From contig CM075102.1 in assembly GCA_037576195.1 (NCBI GenBank), forward strand, positions 8,866,001-8,930,000: a stretch of DNA of 64,000 nucleotides, read 5' to 3'. Positions 38,453-51,200 of the stretch are shown here, one piece after another; the first letter of the stretch is position 1; each line of letters opens with the position of its first letter. Source of the DNA: Phytoseiulus persimilis (Eukaryota; Arthropoda; Arachnida; Mesostigmata; Phytoseiidae). The notes under the pieces were generated by a model, which worked only from the letters and a program-made list of their open reading frames with translations, made no database searches and had not been told where the DNA came from. The translations under genes were made by a program, and so were the position numbers.

Positions 38453-39155
38453 TCATAATAGCATGCTTTCATGGTGACTAACGCAGTACTTGGCGATGTC
38501 GCCGTCTACCCAGTTCGTCAACTTATTGGGGAGGGAACAACGGAAAAACCAGGTTGCGCCTTCCTCGACCAGCCCTTGGGGCAGGGCATACTCCCCCCTC
38601 CCGTGCTTGACTAAAACGATGTTTCCGGGTATTTTCGCGATCGCTGCGAATCGCATGGACATGGCCATTATGAGGGCCGACTCGGTCTCAGGAGAAATGA
38701 CGAGCCCGCCATCGTTCGCAATGTAGGCGAACATATAGTTGTAGAGGAAACAGAAGTACTTCAAAGTTTTCGAAATGGCTGCAATGAAAATGAAGCCGTC
38801 AATCTCATCTCAGCGATTCACACGACGAGCTTCTTCGGTCCAAACTATTCGCTCCGAATACGCTCAGCAGCAGGGAGGGCGACTCACCGAAGGAGGGGAA
38901 CTTATACTTGAAGGCAGCCAGCGTCAACAATTTGGAGCCACATTGTCGGAAGACCTCGACGGCCGCTTTCTTGGCTTTCATCTTCTCCACTGCGTTCAAA
39001 ACTCGCAAAGTCTTACATACATGGAAATGATCGGTGTAATACGAAGAATTCCACTTGATTTGCTCGACTCTCATCTGCTTCTGCTTCAAGGCCGCTAGGA
39101 CATGACCGCACAGAACACTGAAGAAAAACACATGAGCCAGAGATGGTAGCCGCAT
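38453..39155 (-). CDS. Secreted protein of unknown function, two exons, 197 aa
   Basis: Exon 1 (39155-38888) starts MRLPSLAHVFFFSVLCGHVL, a clear signal peptide with a probable cleavage site after VLA. Exon 2 (38778-38453) follows a 109-nt GT-AG intron with acceptor TTTTCATTGCAG. Phase 1 closes (G plus CC gives alanine) and the combined frame is 198 codons including TGA. The mature part has a basic stretch around residues 60-70 (EKMKAKKAAVEVFRQC), then YFCFLYNYMFAYIANDGG and a C-terminal region containing NIVLVKHGRGEYALPQG and CSLPNKLTNWVDGD. Five or six cysteines could form disulfides. I do not recognise the family. The 3' end abuts a LINE-type tail that carries an AATAAA signal. Confidence 0.7.
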
Positions 39156-40984
39156 GGCTCACCGTCCGAGTCGCGAGCTGAAAGTACCCAGACCCACCTG
39201 ACTGTGACGTACACAGACTATATACTCCTCAGAGCGGGCGAGGTTCCCTGATCAAACGGACCGCATCGCTCGTTAGATCTAGTGTGTTTGAACAGCGAGC
39301 GCTCACCTCGATGTTCAGGATTGAGTCAAGAGCATGCATCGAATGGGTCCTCATCCCTCTCCTATTTACTCTTCTCCCATCAGCTTCCCTGAGTCGTCGA
39401 AGTTTTCGACTGAAGACTCCACGACGTGACTGGAGTCATTTGGATCACAAGCGTTCGAAATAACGATCGTCCGAAATCCTGCAGATAACGAACTTCCATT
39501 GTAGGTTTCTCTCGCTAGGATCGTATGAGATGGCGAACTTTTAAGATGATGGACTCGTCAGATTGCGGCATTCGCAGATAAAGGACTCACCGGATGACGG
39601 AGCTCACACGAAACCCCTGAGGAGGTCGCCGACGTACCACGGATACAGAGAGAGTGAGAGAGCTCGCTATCTGCCGAGTTTGTTATCTGAAGCGTCCGTT
39701 GTCTGATGAGTTCTTTATCTCGAGGATTGGATGTACTCGATTCAGATGGAGCCCCATCTTCCGCCCTCATCTCACCTCTGGTCGATCCAAACCGGCAATC
39801 GTGACAGGCCCTGGATGATCCCGAGACCCAGCGTGAAAGGAACCCCTCGCGAATTTCTCATAGAGTTTTCAGCAGCTCATCCGATCTGACCGTGAGCGAT
39901 CACCGAGAAGAGCCAAGACGAGTGTCCGAAAGTGATGCAAGCCCTTGTTCGTTTCTCACCTTCGCATAGAGTGCCACTTGGACGATTCGAGATGTGCATT
40001 CAAGACTTGCAGCGAACTTGTGAAATGTTAAAAAAAGCCGATGTGAACTGACGCTCCATTGTCGCCAGTCGGCAATTTCCGACCATCTCCTCAATCGGAA
40101 CGAGTATAACGGAGCATTGAGAATGAGCGATAATACAGGAACGGTTCAGCACGCATATTGATCGTCTTGGTGATCGTATTACTGGTTCGTATCCGATCGA
40201 GCCATCATAGCTCATCCATCCTTAGCGTCGACTTTGATAACAAAGTCGAACGGCAACCAATCTGCAGGCACTCGCTCCTCCTTAAGCATTAGTATCCGCG
40301 CTGTTCTCTTGCAAACACAGAGAGGGAAAGAATCTAGGGAAGGTTGGTGTGTTCGTATCCAACATTGTTCATCTCAACATATTAATTGCCTTCAACGAAA
40401 TTATCCGACCACAGACAGAAGGGAGCTGGACCGGTTAATCGCGCCATCTCCCTAAACTTGTTGAACGTTCGTATACCGTTGCGTGAAGACTTCAGGATGC
40501 CCAAAGGGCGGGCCTCCTGAATTGCTTTCATTTTCTGACAAACCCGAATATTCACTGCTCTATTCTGTTCTCGTTTTGCGGTCATCCTCTCCCCGTTGCT
40601 TCACGGTTGAGCTCTCCTGGCCCGTGGAAGCTGGAGTGAACGTACTATCCAGGCTTTCCCTGAGAAATGCGCGAGATCCGCAGATAGAAAACATGAGGCG
40701 AGAGAATCAGATTCGGATTCTCTGAACTTTCCGGAAATCGCTTCCGGAGGGGGTCGAGCAGGATTCGGAACGAGCTCGATAGGTCGGTTTTTAGATTTTG
40801 TGATATTTTCCAAAACTCTGTTGACCACCACACTACGCGAATCGAGATGACGCCACAGCACACAGTTCGCGGGCTCCTGGCTTGAAGATTCCTCCATGCG
40901 AGACAAACAATACTAGTTTATCCCGGCGACAGGCAGAGCCAAGGTCATCTAAGCTGGAACTTGAGCTGTCTGAGAGGAATGACG
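39156..40984. other. No supported gene; 5' flank of the secreted-protein gene
   Basis: Short open frames only. No conserved domain, tRNA or clear TATA box was identified. Confidence 0.45.
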
Positions 40985-40994
40985 GATCATCAAT
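40985..40994. repeat. Left target site duplication GATCATCAAT
   Basis: Direct repeat identical to 41717-41726, immediately outside the terminal inverted repeat of the 722-bp element. Confidence 0.7.
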
Positions 40995-41716
40995 AAAGCT
41001 CCCATACGACCGGACATTTCCTTTCCCGTCCGTTTGTCCGGTTTTCTGAAGCAACCGAGGAAATGTCCGGTTTTCAGGCTCACAGATCGAGTGGTCAACC
41101 ATGACTTTGAATGAATTTCCCCATCGAAAAAATCGAAGGGTTTCGGGCAATAGAGCGCGAAATGATCCCGGGATTGTAAGGGGATGAGTGAAGAGCGGTC
41201 TTCCAGCAGCCGGAATATCGATCCTCGCTCTTTATCTGCGGAGCGATGGAGGTAATGCCCTCTGGCGGCCTCGTCGATCTGAACAACCCTGAGCCAGTGA
41301 TTACACGCTGGGTACATTTCTGAGCGCCGCATTCCACCCTCATGAAAATTTTGAGGAAATCAAACTGTTCGTCTCGAAGATAGAAGTGAAACCTGCGGAC
41401 AGCTCTCGTTGAAACCCCAAGTCGATGACCAGTTTCTTTTCTGTGTACAAGAACCTTTCTTCTGACAGGACACAAAGCTCGTCACGATCGAACACAAAGA
41501 GGCCCCTATCGATACAGGTTACGCGAACCTACTTTTCGGCGAATTAAAAGCCTGTGACGGTACCTAAGCTAGTCCGATGAAAGGGGTCCTCATTCAACAC
41601 TCTCAAAGGCTCAATTTATCTGGAGAAAGTCCGAAGTTTGCATGTCCGCCTGCTTGTCCGGTTTCAGGCAAAATGTCCGTTTTTCGCAAAAAAATGTCCG
41701 GTCATATGGGAGCTCT
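40995..41716. mobile_element. 722-bp TIR element with 10-bp target site duplication
   Basis: Left end reads AAAGCTCCCATACGACCGGA and the right end, reverse complemented, AGAGCTCCCATATGACCGGA: inverted repeats of about 24 bp with two mismatches. GATCATCAAT flanks both sides exactly (40985-40994 and 41717-41726), so the target duplication is 10 bp. Short TGTCCGGTTTT-type motifs recur just inside both ends. TSDs of 9-11 bp are characteristic of the Mutator (MuDR/MULE) superfamily. A 127-codon minus frame inside (41095-41475) has no transposase motif I recognise, so the copy is probably non-autonomous. Confidence 0.7.
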
Positions 41717-41726
41717 GATCATCAAT
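41717..41726. repeat. Right target site duplication GATCATCAAT
   Basis: Direct repeat identical to 40985-40994, immediately outside the other terminal inverted repeat of the 722-bp element. Confidence 0.7.
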
Positions 41727-42250
41727 GGTAGCCGAGAAAGGTGAGAGTCCTTCACCCATCGAAGAGCAGTCAATGCTTCGAGTGGCTCCTTCTTTAGCGT
41801 GAGCTTCTTCCCTTAAGTACCTCTTAAGCTCGTGCCACCTGTTGCTGCTCCTCTACGCTGACCAAGCAAGCATGGATATTCGAATAATGGTAGGAGGAAT
41901 CGAACGGTGAGGTTTGAGTCTTTTTCTGAACCGTCAGAAAGGGAGTTTTAGAGGGTGCAAGCCCCTCACTGGCCAGGAATGCGCCAAGATTCCTGGTGCG
42001 TGCGACAGGCATTTCTCTCTCCTCTATAAACATCAGAAAATAAAATATTTCTTTTAAGACTTGGATTCCCTCATTCCCAGAGCGACCGAAGAGAAGACCA
42101 ATGCACAACACAAGGGAGCCTTGGCAGCCAGCGAACGCTCCTCGGTTGGCTGTTGTCGCTTGCGTGCTGTACATGGTGCCACGAGGAATTGAGTCGGCTA
42201 TAATCCGCTCACGCAACGAGTTTGATGAAATTTCGCATCGATATTAATAG

Positions 42251-42265
42251 TTTATTGTATTTATT
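42251..42265 (-). terminator. Candidate polyadenylation signals of arginine kinase
   Basis: Two AATAAA hexamers on the minus strand (42260-42265 and 42251-42256) lie in an AT-rich stretch about 555 nt downstream of the arginine kinase stop codon. They are the first canonical signals seen downstream, so they are the likely 3' end of that transcript. Confidence 0.4.
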
Positions 42266-42816
42266 ATTGTCCCGCATACCGAAATAATGATAATAGGTGA
42301 CTATCGAAGTTGATTGAGCTTAGACGGCCCAGAAACATCGTCATCATCTGCTCCTTGTGTATAAGACCATATACTAAGGACAGTAAGCTGATGTGTGGGT
42401 CCCGACGCGAACGTGTGAAGTGCATTGATGTTATCCGTTGGGACTTTCTCTCCGTACTAGCTACGCATAGATCATCAACACGCCCAATAATGACAATAGT
42501 AATAGTTGAAATCGAGAGGAATTACAACGGGAGAGCAGGTCTTCAACCAATCCGGAAGATCAATCAACCGATCGGGGCAAAAGAACGTGACTCATTCGCT
42601 ACGCACGCATCTGTTTCTCGAACGGCGTTGCTCCACCTATCAAAACTTGAACCCATTGCTGTCGGAACTCGAGTGAGCGCTGACGGCAAGCAGTGGCAGC
42701 AGAAGGTTGCGAAGCGACGATCGTGAAGAGCGCAGTCTGTTAGCAACGTCTAGCTTATCGCAGCGAAGCTCCGGTCCTTTCGAAAAAGGATACTTGGGAG
42801 GCGAACGGTGTCCTTA

Positions 42817-45205
42817 TTAGGCGGCAGCCTTCTCCATCTTGATCATCTCAAGGATACCGTCCTGCATCTCCTTGACGGCCTGGAATTCGGTCAGGCCCAT
42901 GCGCCTCTTGTTGGAAATGTCGTAAACTCCGCCTTCCGACTCGGTGTGCTCGCCACGGGTTCCTGGGGAAAGTCGAAACGGAGATCAAACCATGCTCGGA
43001 ATTCTTCGGGATCAAGATTGGGGCAGATCGTGCGTTCCGGAGGGTTTCTTGCGAACTCCGAAACCCCAAAGGGTTGCGAAAGAGCTGAGAAACTCACCGC
43101 GGACTTGCAGGGAGTACTTGGAGGCGATCTCCTCGAGCTTCGCACGGTCGGCGGCGAGCTTGGGGAGAGCGATGTGCACTGAGGCACGGATCGTTGTTCC
43201 CAGGTTTGTTGGGCAGAATGTCAGGTAGCCAAGACGGTCGTCCCGAGAGAACGGCAGTTTAGCCTCGATGGCCCTAACGGCGGCAGTGAGACGGCCGAAA
43301 ACTTGTTTGAGATCACCCCCCTTCTGCATAGAAATGATGCGAAGATGATCTTCTTCGTTGCACCAGACCAAGAAAGTTTTGGAGTCGTTGTGGTAGATGC
43401 CACGACCGGCTGGCCAGTAGCGGCAGGCGTTTGCGGCCTGCAGGAAACGATCACCCTCCTTGAAGAGGAAGTGATCATCGATCAACTGCTGTTGAGTGGC
43501 CTTGTCCATCCCGGTCAAGGGGTAGTAAGTTCCCTTGAGCTCGCCGTCGAGAGCCTTCAGGGTGGAGGAGACCTTCTCTTCCATCTCCTTGTATTGCTGC
43601 GGAGAGAAAAACACATAATGTAAGACTTGAGCTCGTCATACATTATACCGAGGCCAAAAAATGGATCACGGGACTCGCGTAGAATCGTTCGAGGTTCACT
43701 TGACATCGACTGTATCATCTGGAGCCCAACATCGATATTGATCCCGCGCGCCGCTATTCACATTGATTCCGTATCGATCCGAAGCTGGCTAAAGCAACAC
43801 GGACCTCGTTCAACGAGAACGTCGAGGCAAATACGGATTCTCGGGCGTATATTTCCCTGTTCCTTGCGCGATCATCAGCAACGTTCTCTTACTAGTATGG
43901 AAATAGCTTTGGGGTCGCGAGTGCCTATACTCACAGCCTCGGTGAGGCAAGGGTTGAAGGGGTAGCCCTGCAGAGAGCGACCGCAACGGACGCGGGTTGA
44001 GATGACGAATTTGCCTTCGGGGTCAACGTTGACGAGCTGGTTCAGATCTCCGAAGTCAGACGGGGGGTGTTTGTCGGTGGGCTTGAATCCCTGATGGTAG
44101 TCGTCGATGATTGGATCGAACAGAGGAGCGAATGTCTTGTAAGACTCGGCATCGGGAGCGTACACGCCGACACCGGAGTCAAGATTCTCCATTCCTGGAA
44201 GAAGCAAGCATTAAGACATTCATCTAGCTTCGATCGCACTCCAGGATTCACTCGAAGTGCAACGTTCCCCGGTACTCGGAAAGAAACGTCCGCATGCGGA
44301 GCTCTCAGGTGGGATCTGCGACTTTCGAAGCCCATATCGGCTTTTAGCGGATCTCGTTCCTAAACGGATGAGCACGTCAGAACCAGGAAGGGCCAAAGGT
44401 TCTCCACCCATGTAGCAGACTTCTCGAACAGGAAGAAAGATAGTGCACATGTGCCTCGGTAGTCGCTTGGTTAAATATAGTTTACTCGTTGTTCCCTTTA
44501 TAAGGTGGTCGGAAACGGTGACATGTGGCGCTCTCAGCAAGCAGCCCAACTCGTCTGACTTCCTGCCCATCAGCAAAGCAGGAACCAGTATTGACCATTC
44601 CCTGACCAATCGTGCCGACTTGAGCCGTCACTGGTCAGAGCCATCCTGGTAACCCCGGCTGTGATACCTAAGCGAGAGGAGTTTAGACACAAACTCTTTT
44701 CATATTTTAGAGCCACAGAGAAACTTGTCCTCCTGTCGCCTCGGGCGCTGGCGGTCGGCCAACTCCTCGGTGCCCTTGAACACAACTCAATTACATCGCT
44801 TATTGACCGAACTGAACGGCACGAATTTCGAATTTATCACCATCCGACAAGTGTGGGAGAAGTGTTTCGGTCACGGCAAAAAGCTGTTCGTCCAGGAACC
44901 TCAACCGAGGGAGAAATTATTGGATCAACGCGACGTGGGATCACTCCGTCCTACATGTCGATCTCCTGACTCCAGAGCCATCCTTTCAGGGCTGCGGTCG
45001 TGCATTTGGGAGATTATTAGCCGATAAATTACTCACCGGATTGAACGACGTCGAGGAGGCTCGCTCCCATCGCCGTCTTCTTGTCCTTGAGCTCATCGAG
45101 CACCTGCCTTGAGAGGTACTTTTTCAGCAGAGACTTGCAGTCTGCAGCTCCTTGAAGTTTGGCGAAGCCAGCTTCGAGCTTATCCTTCACAGCCTGGTCA
45201 ACCAT
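42817..45205 (-). CDS. AK: Arginine kinase, four exons, complete
   Basis: ATP:L-arginine phosphotransferase (guanidino kinase family), which reversibly charges arginine as a phosphagen to buffer ATP in the cytosol of muscle and nerve. Exons on the minus strand are 45205-45037, 44194-43935, 43596-43098 and 42962-42817; all introns are GT-AG and the phases close to 357 aa, the usual family length. The start is [14 protein letters not shown]. Visible hallmarks are the substrate-specificity loop [18 protein letters not shown], the region STRVRCGRS, the catalytic NEED glutamate, the reactive cysteine in CPTNLGTT, the nucleotide-binding RGTRGEHTE and the terminal region [16 protein letters not shown]. 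No frame breaks are present, so this copy looks fully functional. Introns are 842, 338 and 135 nt; the 129-aa open frame inside intron 1 is not part of the gene. The identification is essentially certain. Confidence 0.97.
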
Positions 45206-45275
45206 TGTTGGATATGATGTCGTGCACCTTTAACGAAAGGAAGCCGTGAGTGACGGCCGTCCAGAACTCAGGACT

Positions 45276-45281
45276 CTTATA
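45276..45281 (-). promoter_or_regulatory. Candidate TATA box of the arginine kinase gene
   Basis: The minus strand reads GACTATAAGAG about 70 nt upstream of the arginine kinase start codon. A TATA element here would put transcription start near 45246-45252 and give a 5' leader of about 40-45 nt, provided there is no 5' intron. Position and match are plausible for a strongly expressed gene, but there is no direct evidence for a transcription start. Confidence 0.35.
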
Positions 45282-48200
45282 GTCTGCGGGAAGGCCCTCT
45301 CTCCGGGCGCGCGATCGCAACCGGAACCGAGGGAGGGTGGCTCGGTCTGCGAACTCGCGGTCAATGGTTTACCAAGGGGTTACGATCGGGACGGAGAATC
45401 CCTCCTCCGCGGACACTAAGCTCGAGTAGCTGGGACTCGGACGTTAGGACGAAGGCTTCAGGAGACGGCAATGAGTGCGTCCGCTTCAGAGGGAGGATCA
45501 GCGAATGCGGGGTGCTGTGTTAAAATTGAATAAGAGACGGGCCGGCTCAGGCGGGGTTTCGGAGCTCGCGGTTTTGGCGGCGGACGATCTATATTTAGCA
45601 GAGCTCTATCGTTCCCGAAGCGTTATTCATAAGCTCCAATAGATCCGACGGCGACAAGTCTTCAAGGTCATGCAAGGTGAATCTGTTTCCCTCGTTCAAA
45701 CTCTCCGAAGAACTCGATTCGCGGGAAACCGAGCACAGGCTATACAATATTGAGCTGAGAACGAACATCGAGAAATGTGAGATTCCTGAGAATGGAATCG
45801 GCGAACAACGATCCGAGACAGAAATCCGCCAAGGCCAGAACACGGGCTCCAGCGACTTCACGGATAATTTCCCGCCAAATATCCACTTGAAACGATCTCA
45901 TTCGTGCCGCGAGAATCGGTGCGCCCCATCCCGAGCTGTAGTGAAGTGAACCGCTGAGAATACGGAGTCAAGCCAAGGTGAAGGCCTAGGTGAACAGTAG
46001 AGCTTCCGAGTGAGAGTGCTTGTGTGTGCCAGCGAGAAAGTGCCAACAACTGACAGCAAACTGATGATAACCTCAATATAAAATTGTGTTCGGCTATCGT
46101 ATCACATTTGGTCAGCAAATCGCTCTCCGTTCCTCTCCACCTGGCAAGCACAACAGCAACTAGCAAAAAGTTTCAGCAACTACGTACGCTCCGCCCATTT
46201 CTCTCTAAGTATGTTTCCGACAGAACTAGCAGATGCAGGCTACAGACGATCGTTCCGGAACTTTAGGGGTCATCGTGCGGAACACGCATCGCTCAAGGTG
46301 ACTGACTGACGGTTGGAATGAGCGAAAAACTGTTGAAATGATCGACTCGATTCACCGATCGACGGATGCGTTCACTCGGCGTAGAAGCGTCAAGGAGCGG
46401 CGTTTTAAAGCGGTTTTCTGAACCTTTTCTCTGCGTTCGGAGTCCTCTCGGAGAAACCTGCGTGCACAGTTCGCCGACGATCACAGCTGAGGGCTCACGA
46501 ACTCAAACTCACGTCAGGCGTCTCCAGAGCCCCAGGGAGAGGGACCCGACTCGGAGGAGGGTAAGCGCGCGAAAGAGAAACCCACTCGGTGCAGACGTCG
46601 TTCTGTACGTAAAACAACTCGTACGAAGCTGCGCGGCGGCAGCCTCGGGCTCCGCCTCCTGAGACGAAAGGCTTTGGCAAATTCTGTTCGACAGACAAGA
46701 CCGGTGAAGCTGGCTGAGACTTTTCGCTCAGGGAATACGGCTCAAGGAGTTTTGGGCCTGGACAGGATCGAAACCATTCAACCCAACCTCTTACCAGGGC
46801 AACAGACAAGCCCCTCATGGTCATGGGCTCCGAGCGAATATCGAATACTCCTTCGGTGTGCCTGGGTACGAGTTTAGAATATGGTCCCCAGCAGAGACGA
46901 TGGATCTGCATGTACTGTCCCTCTGAGCTAAGCGAGGGAGGTTTGGAGTGGGGATGAGTCCATTGGGACCGTTTGGCTTCATCTGCGCTCAAACAAAACC
47001 TGTTGATCGTTCTCCTGAAACGCCCGAAGGCTACAGAGGAGGCGCACAGAAGGCTCCCTCAGCGTAATGAGCGGGCGAAGCCATCCTTAATCTGCTCTGC
47101 AGCGTCCTGAAACGATCTCCGGCGACCAGAAGCTCTCCGAAATCACGTACGTGATGTGGGTATCGATCGTTGAGCACCAAAAAAACTCTATTAGAGCAGA
47201 TGTCACGGGAGGGATTTTACGTTCTCTCATTGCCCCCTACCATTGCTCCGCTTGCGACCCTCTGCGTTGACGGACACCCGTCTTCGCGTTTTCATACGAA
47301 CAGACTTATTTCCGGGGCTGAGCTGCACAAAATGCGCTCCGCGAAGCACGGCCTCTACTTTTGGAAATGTCGGCATTCGAGCTCGAAAATCCCTGTCAGG
47401 CCCAAGTGCGCCTTCGACCTCACGACGTGAAATCAAGAAGTATCAAATGCTCTGCAGAACGACAGACGGTTGATTTCCGTGGCGAAGCACAAGATGAGAG
47501 ATCGAGTTCTCAGGGCAGTCGCTCTCAGACACGAAATGCGCATGGTAGACTCGGGGAGGGACAATGACCACATGTGGATGCACGCAACCAGCGAAAAGTT
47601 GTGGCCATTTCTCCGCCCGCCAGCCGCCCGATATCGAGAGGTCGAATGCGCTTTGTGAAATACCTTGCCCGTCGGTTTCACCCTTGAAAAGAAGGATGCT
47701 CTCTGTCTGAAGGCTTCTCCGAGAAGCCTCTCGCTGGCCGCGGCTCGAAACTCGATCCGTCCGAAGCTCAGAACATAAACACCGAGTTATGCAGTAAGAA
47801 TTGTTGCTTGGAAACGTGCCGCTTCTGGTTTCGTTCGATAGTCGAGTGGGAAAACAATCGAGCTTCGCCTTGAAACACTATGACGAACGAGGGAGCACCA
47901 ACAATATTTACTTTCGACTAGTTATGGAGGTTCTTCCCTAAGAGCGGTGGGGACCGAATTGAGTGATTGAATGCCAGGAGAGTTTCAAAGTGTTGAGTGT
48001 TCGTTCCTGAAGGCTGGTTTGAGTGGTGATCGGCTTACACGTGGCGTACGGAGCTCGCATGATGATAGTGATCTAGCTCGAAAAAGTTTTGTGACCGGTC
48101 TCGATGGAGACACGTCACGTTTGCAAACATGGAATCGATGGCGCGTAACCACCAGGGTGCAAGAGACCACATTTCGATCTGGAGACAGGCAACATTGAAC

Positions 48201-51200
48201 CAACTCTTTCGGGGGAGGGAAAGGTCAACGAGTAGTCACCTCAGAACCCCAAGACTCAGGTGTTTCCAAAGAAGTGGCATAGTTTCGTTCAAAATGGTAA
48301 TTCGCGATATAGCAACGTTCTATATTCAAGAAGATTCGCCCGCTGACCTCCGAGTTGTAGGTCGAGTCTTCGTGACCCGTTCGAAAGAACTCACCGAGAA
48401 CGAGGAGAGCAGCCTTTGCGAACGATACTGCAAATATACACAGAGAAGCCCAGAAAGCCCGCGGCCCATAGACTGAGCCAGACGTTCAAATCGATCAGCT
48501 TGCAAAGCGTCCCAAGTACATTCATTCTGAATCAAAGTTCAATCGATGTTCGACTCGATTCCACAGCGCCCAGAATCATGGCAACTTGGTTGCATGCGTC
48601 TCGTTCCCACGAGCCAGATAGGGTTTAATGGGCGTCCCCGCTCGCCTGTTCGCTAATCTGTTCGACTTGCGACGCTTCCGACAGGTGGTCTTGAAAATTC
48701 TCCAGAACGTCTGATTGGATGAAAGCTTTATGTAATCTTGATATGAAAGGATAGCCGATGAAGCAAAAGTGAGTCTGTTATGAAAACAAAGCGATCTCAT
48801 TCAACGGTGTGAGAATGAAACCCGGCTGCAGAGCCGGAATGTCTTCGGCCGTTCGAGAGGTGACCTCGCTAGGTCGTAGACTCGATCTGGCGAGAGACTC
48901 GCCGCTAGTCGAGGTTCTTGACACTGCTCGCCGCTGAGGTTGGAACCTGCTGGCGGTAGATGAGCACCAGACATCCGGAACCGTCGAGGCAAATCGAAAT
49001 GAAAACGAGTGCGAGTGCCAATGAATGCCTTGACTTTTTGACTTTTAGGCCGGTTTTTCCGACCGTTTCCGGCGCCATTTGATATAGGACTATCGAGAAT
49101 CTGGGAACGTTTCATTGATACCATTGTGCCGGGAGAATAGGTGTTCGGGAGCGAGAACGGCAGCGAGAGGCTTGAGTGCAAGCTCGGCCATTTCCTCTAT
49201 GTTCCGAAGTATGTGTTTCGTTTAAGGGTGGAACCTCGACGATTCTCAAGGAGTGTGACTTCCGGAACCCTCGCGGATCCGAGTACTGTTTTGGGTCGCG
49301 AATTCTCGAACGAAGGTCCTGCACTGCCCAGGCGCAACTCGAGAAACCGTCGCAACTCATTGTTAACTTCCTACCCTTTCGCTTCGAATGAGCCCGTTAC
49401 TGCCATCTGAGTCGTCTTCGCTGATTATTGTTGAAACAGCCACTCCGCGGGGTCTTTCGCGGTTCTATCTCTCAGAGATAAACCTCGTCTGTGCTCAGAC
49501 CAGCCCACGATTCGCAGACGGTCCCTCCACGACGTCCGCGACTCAAGATGACAAATGCTTCCAGAGGTCAAGTGTCTTGGTGGACGAACAAAACGCACGC
49601 GGTTCATTGACGGATGCGCCGCGATGAAGCGTCACGCGAGCTTCTCCGATCATTCAGAGTTACGAGCTCGAGCACAGATCGAGCTTGAGAGAATTGAAGA
49701 CGCCGGATCGTTGTTCAGAATGGCCAGATGCAGCGATAGTCGCCCTCCAGTGATTTATTGTGAAGACTGGTGTTGAGATCATACTTCCATTCAATCAGTC
49801 AATGATGATCAGTAATATTACACTACATCCGCGAATGATTCCAATTACCATTCGTACAATAGCAGACACATGATGTGGGAGAGTGAACGTTTTCGTGTTC
49901 CATGACATTATCATGCATTCGTGGGGTTACTACACCTGAGTTTGAGCTGAAGGAGTTTACCTATGTTTGACTGCCTGACAGGACTTCCTCACCAAGCCCT
50001 CCGGAGTCCTAGCCGACCCCTGGACGATCGATAGTAGAAAGTCCTAGAACGCCAGGCGGGGGACGAGAATCCACAGGATTTGAGAATTTTCCGGGAGTTT
50101 TCTACAGCTTGCATACGACGACCTTCTGACGCACAGGAATGAGTGCTCATTCGATCATGAGCATATCAACGTTGCCGCCACCTCAGAACGTGGTGATTCC
50201 AGCAAGAAATATCGATTTACCTATTATATATTTCCCGGGTGAACGATTGGTCGCACTTCTGTGAATTTGACTTTGTTTCTGTAGCCGTCGATCTTTTTCA
50301 AGTTTTTCCCGCTCCGACATACTGATTTGCTTCCAATGAGCTAGGCAGCTGAGCAAAACTCATTTCTGGAGCGATTCAATGAGGTCTTCATCCGTGGATT
50401 AGATTCGTTTCGGATTTGAATCAATTCTGTTCCTCAAAATCTGCACCATGTCCATCAGCAAAATCTTTCGAGCAAAGCGACCGTTCACCAGATTTCATTG
50501 AAGTCAATCCGAGCAAGAAAATGGTCAAGGACGTCCTCGCGGATTCATATCGATCTGGAGACTCGACCGAGTTGTCGAACCTATGCAAGCGAAATCATTC
50601 CTCGAATATGTGAAGCTTACTATTGATAGTACTTGTAGTTTATACAGGATTACTCAGTAGATATCTTACAGGGACACTAACCACTAGTGAGATCGATGCG
50701 GCGTCCTGACCCATGTCAGATGGCTCGGGGGCCACTGGACCTTCTGCTACTCAAAAACCAAGACAGGCGCGAAGTAGAAATTACATCAGGATTGCGCTAT
50801 AGCTGTGGCTCATCGAGTTTGCCGATGAAGAAGCTGCTCATGTCAATTCAGAGAAATAATACTCCACGATACTCACGGACAAAAGAACCGCCCACTTCGG
50901 TGGGAGCTTCATCGATCCGAACATCATAAAACATCCAGACTCGGAGAACCCGAACACTTCCCCTTGGCGACGACAGAGACTCTACTCGAATGCGCTCCGC
51001 GAAACAACCTTCCAAAATAGACTCAAGATTGTAATCTAGGAGTCCTGAATCGATACATCGTAAGGAATACTCGTGTCATATTATTCACGTCATTAATCAG
51101 CGAGACTAGGTAAAAAACGGCAGTGAAAGGGCGTGTACTTCGCATGACGCCTCGTGACACGAGCTTGCCGAGCCCGATTCCTCTCCTCAACTCATTCAAT

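Noticed and set aside
43303..43623. Plus frame of 106 codons
   Set aside because: Antisense to arginine kinase exon 3.
44220..44609. 129-codon minus frame in arginine kinase intron 1
   Set aside because: Arginine kinase exons 1 and 2 join perfectly in phase and give the full family sequence without it; no motif in the frame.
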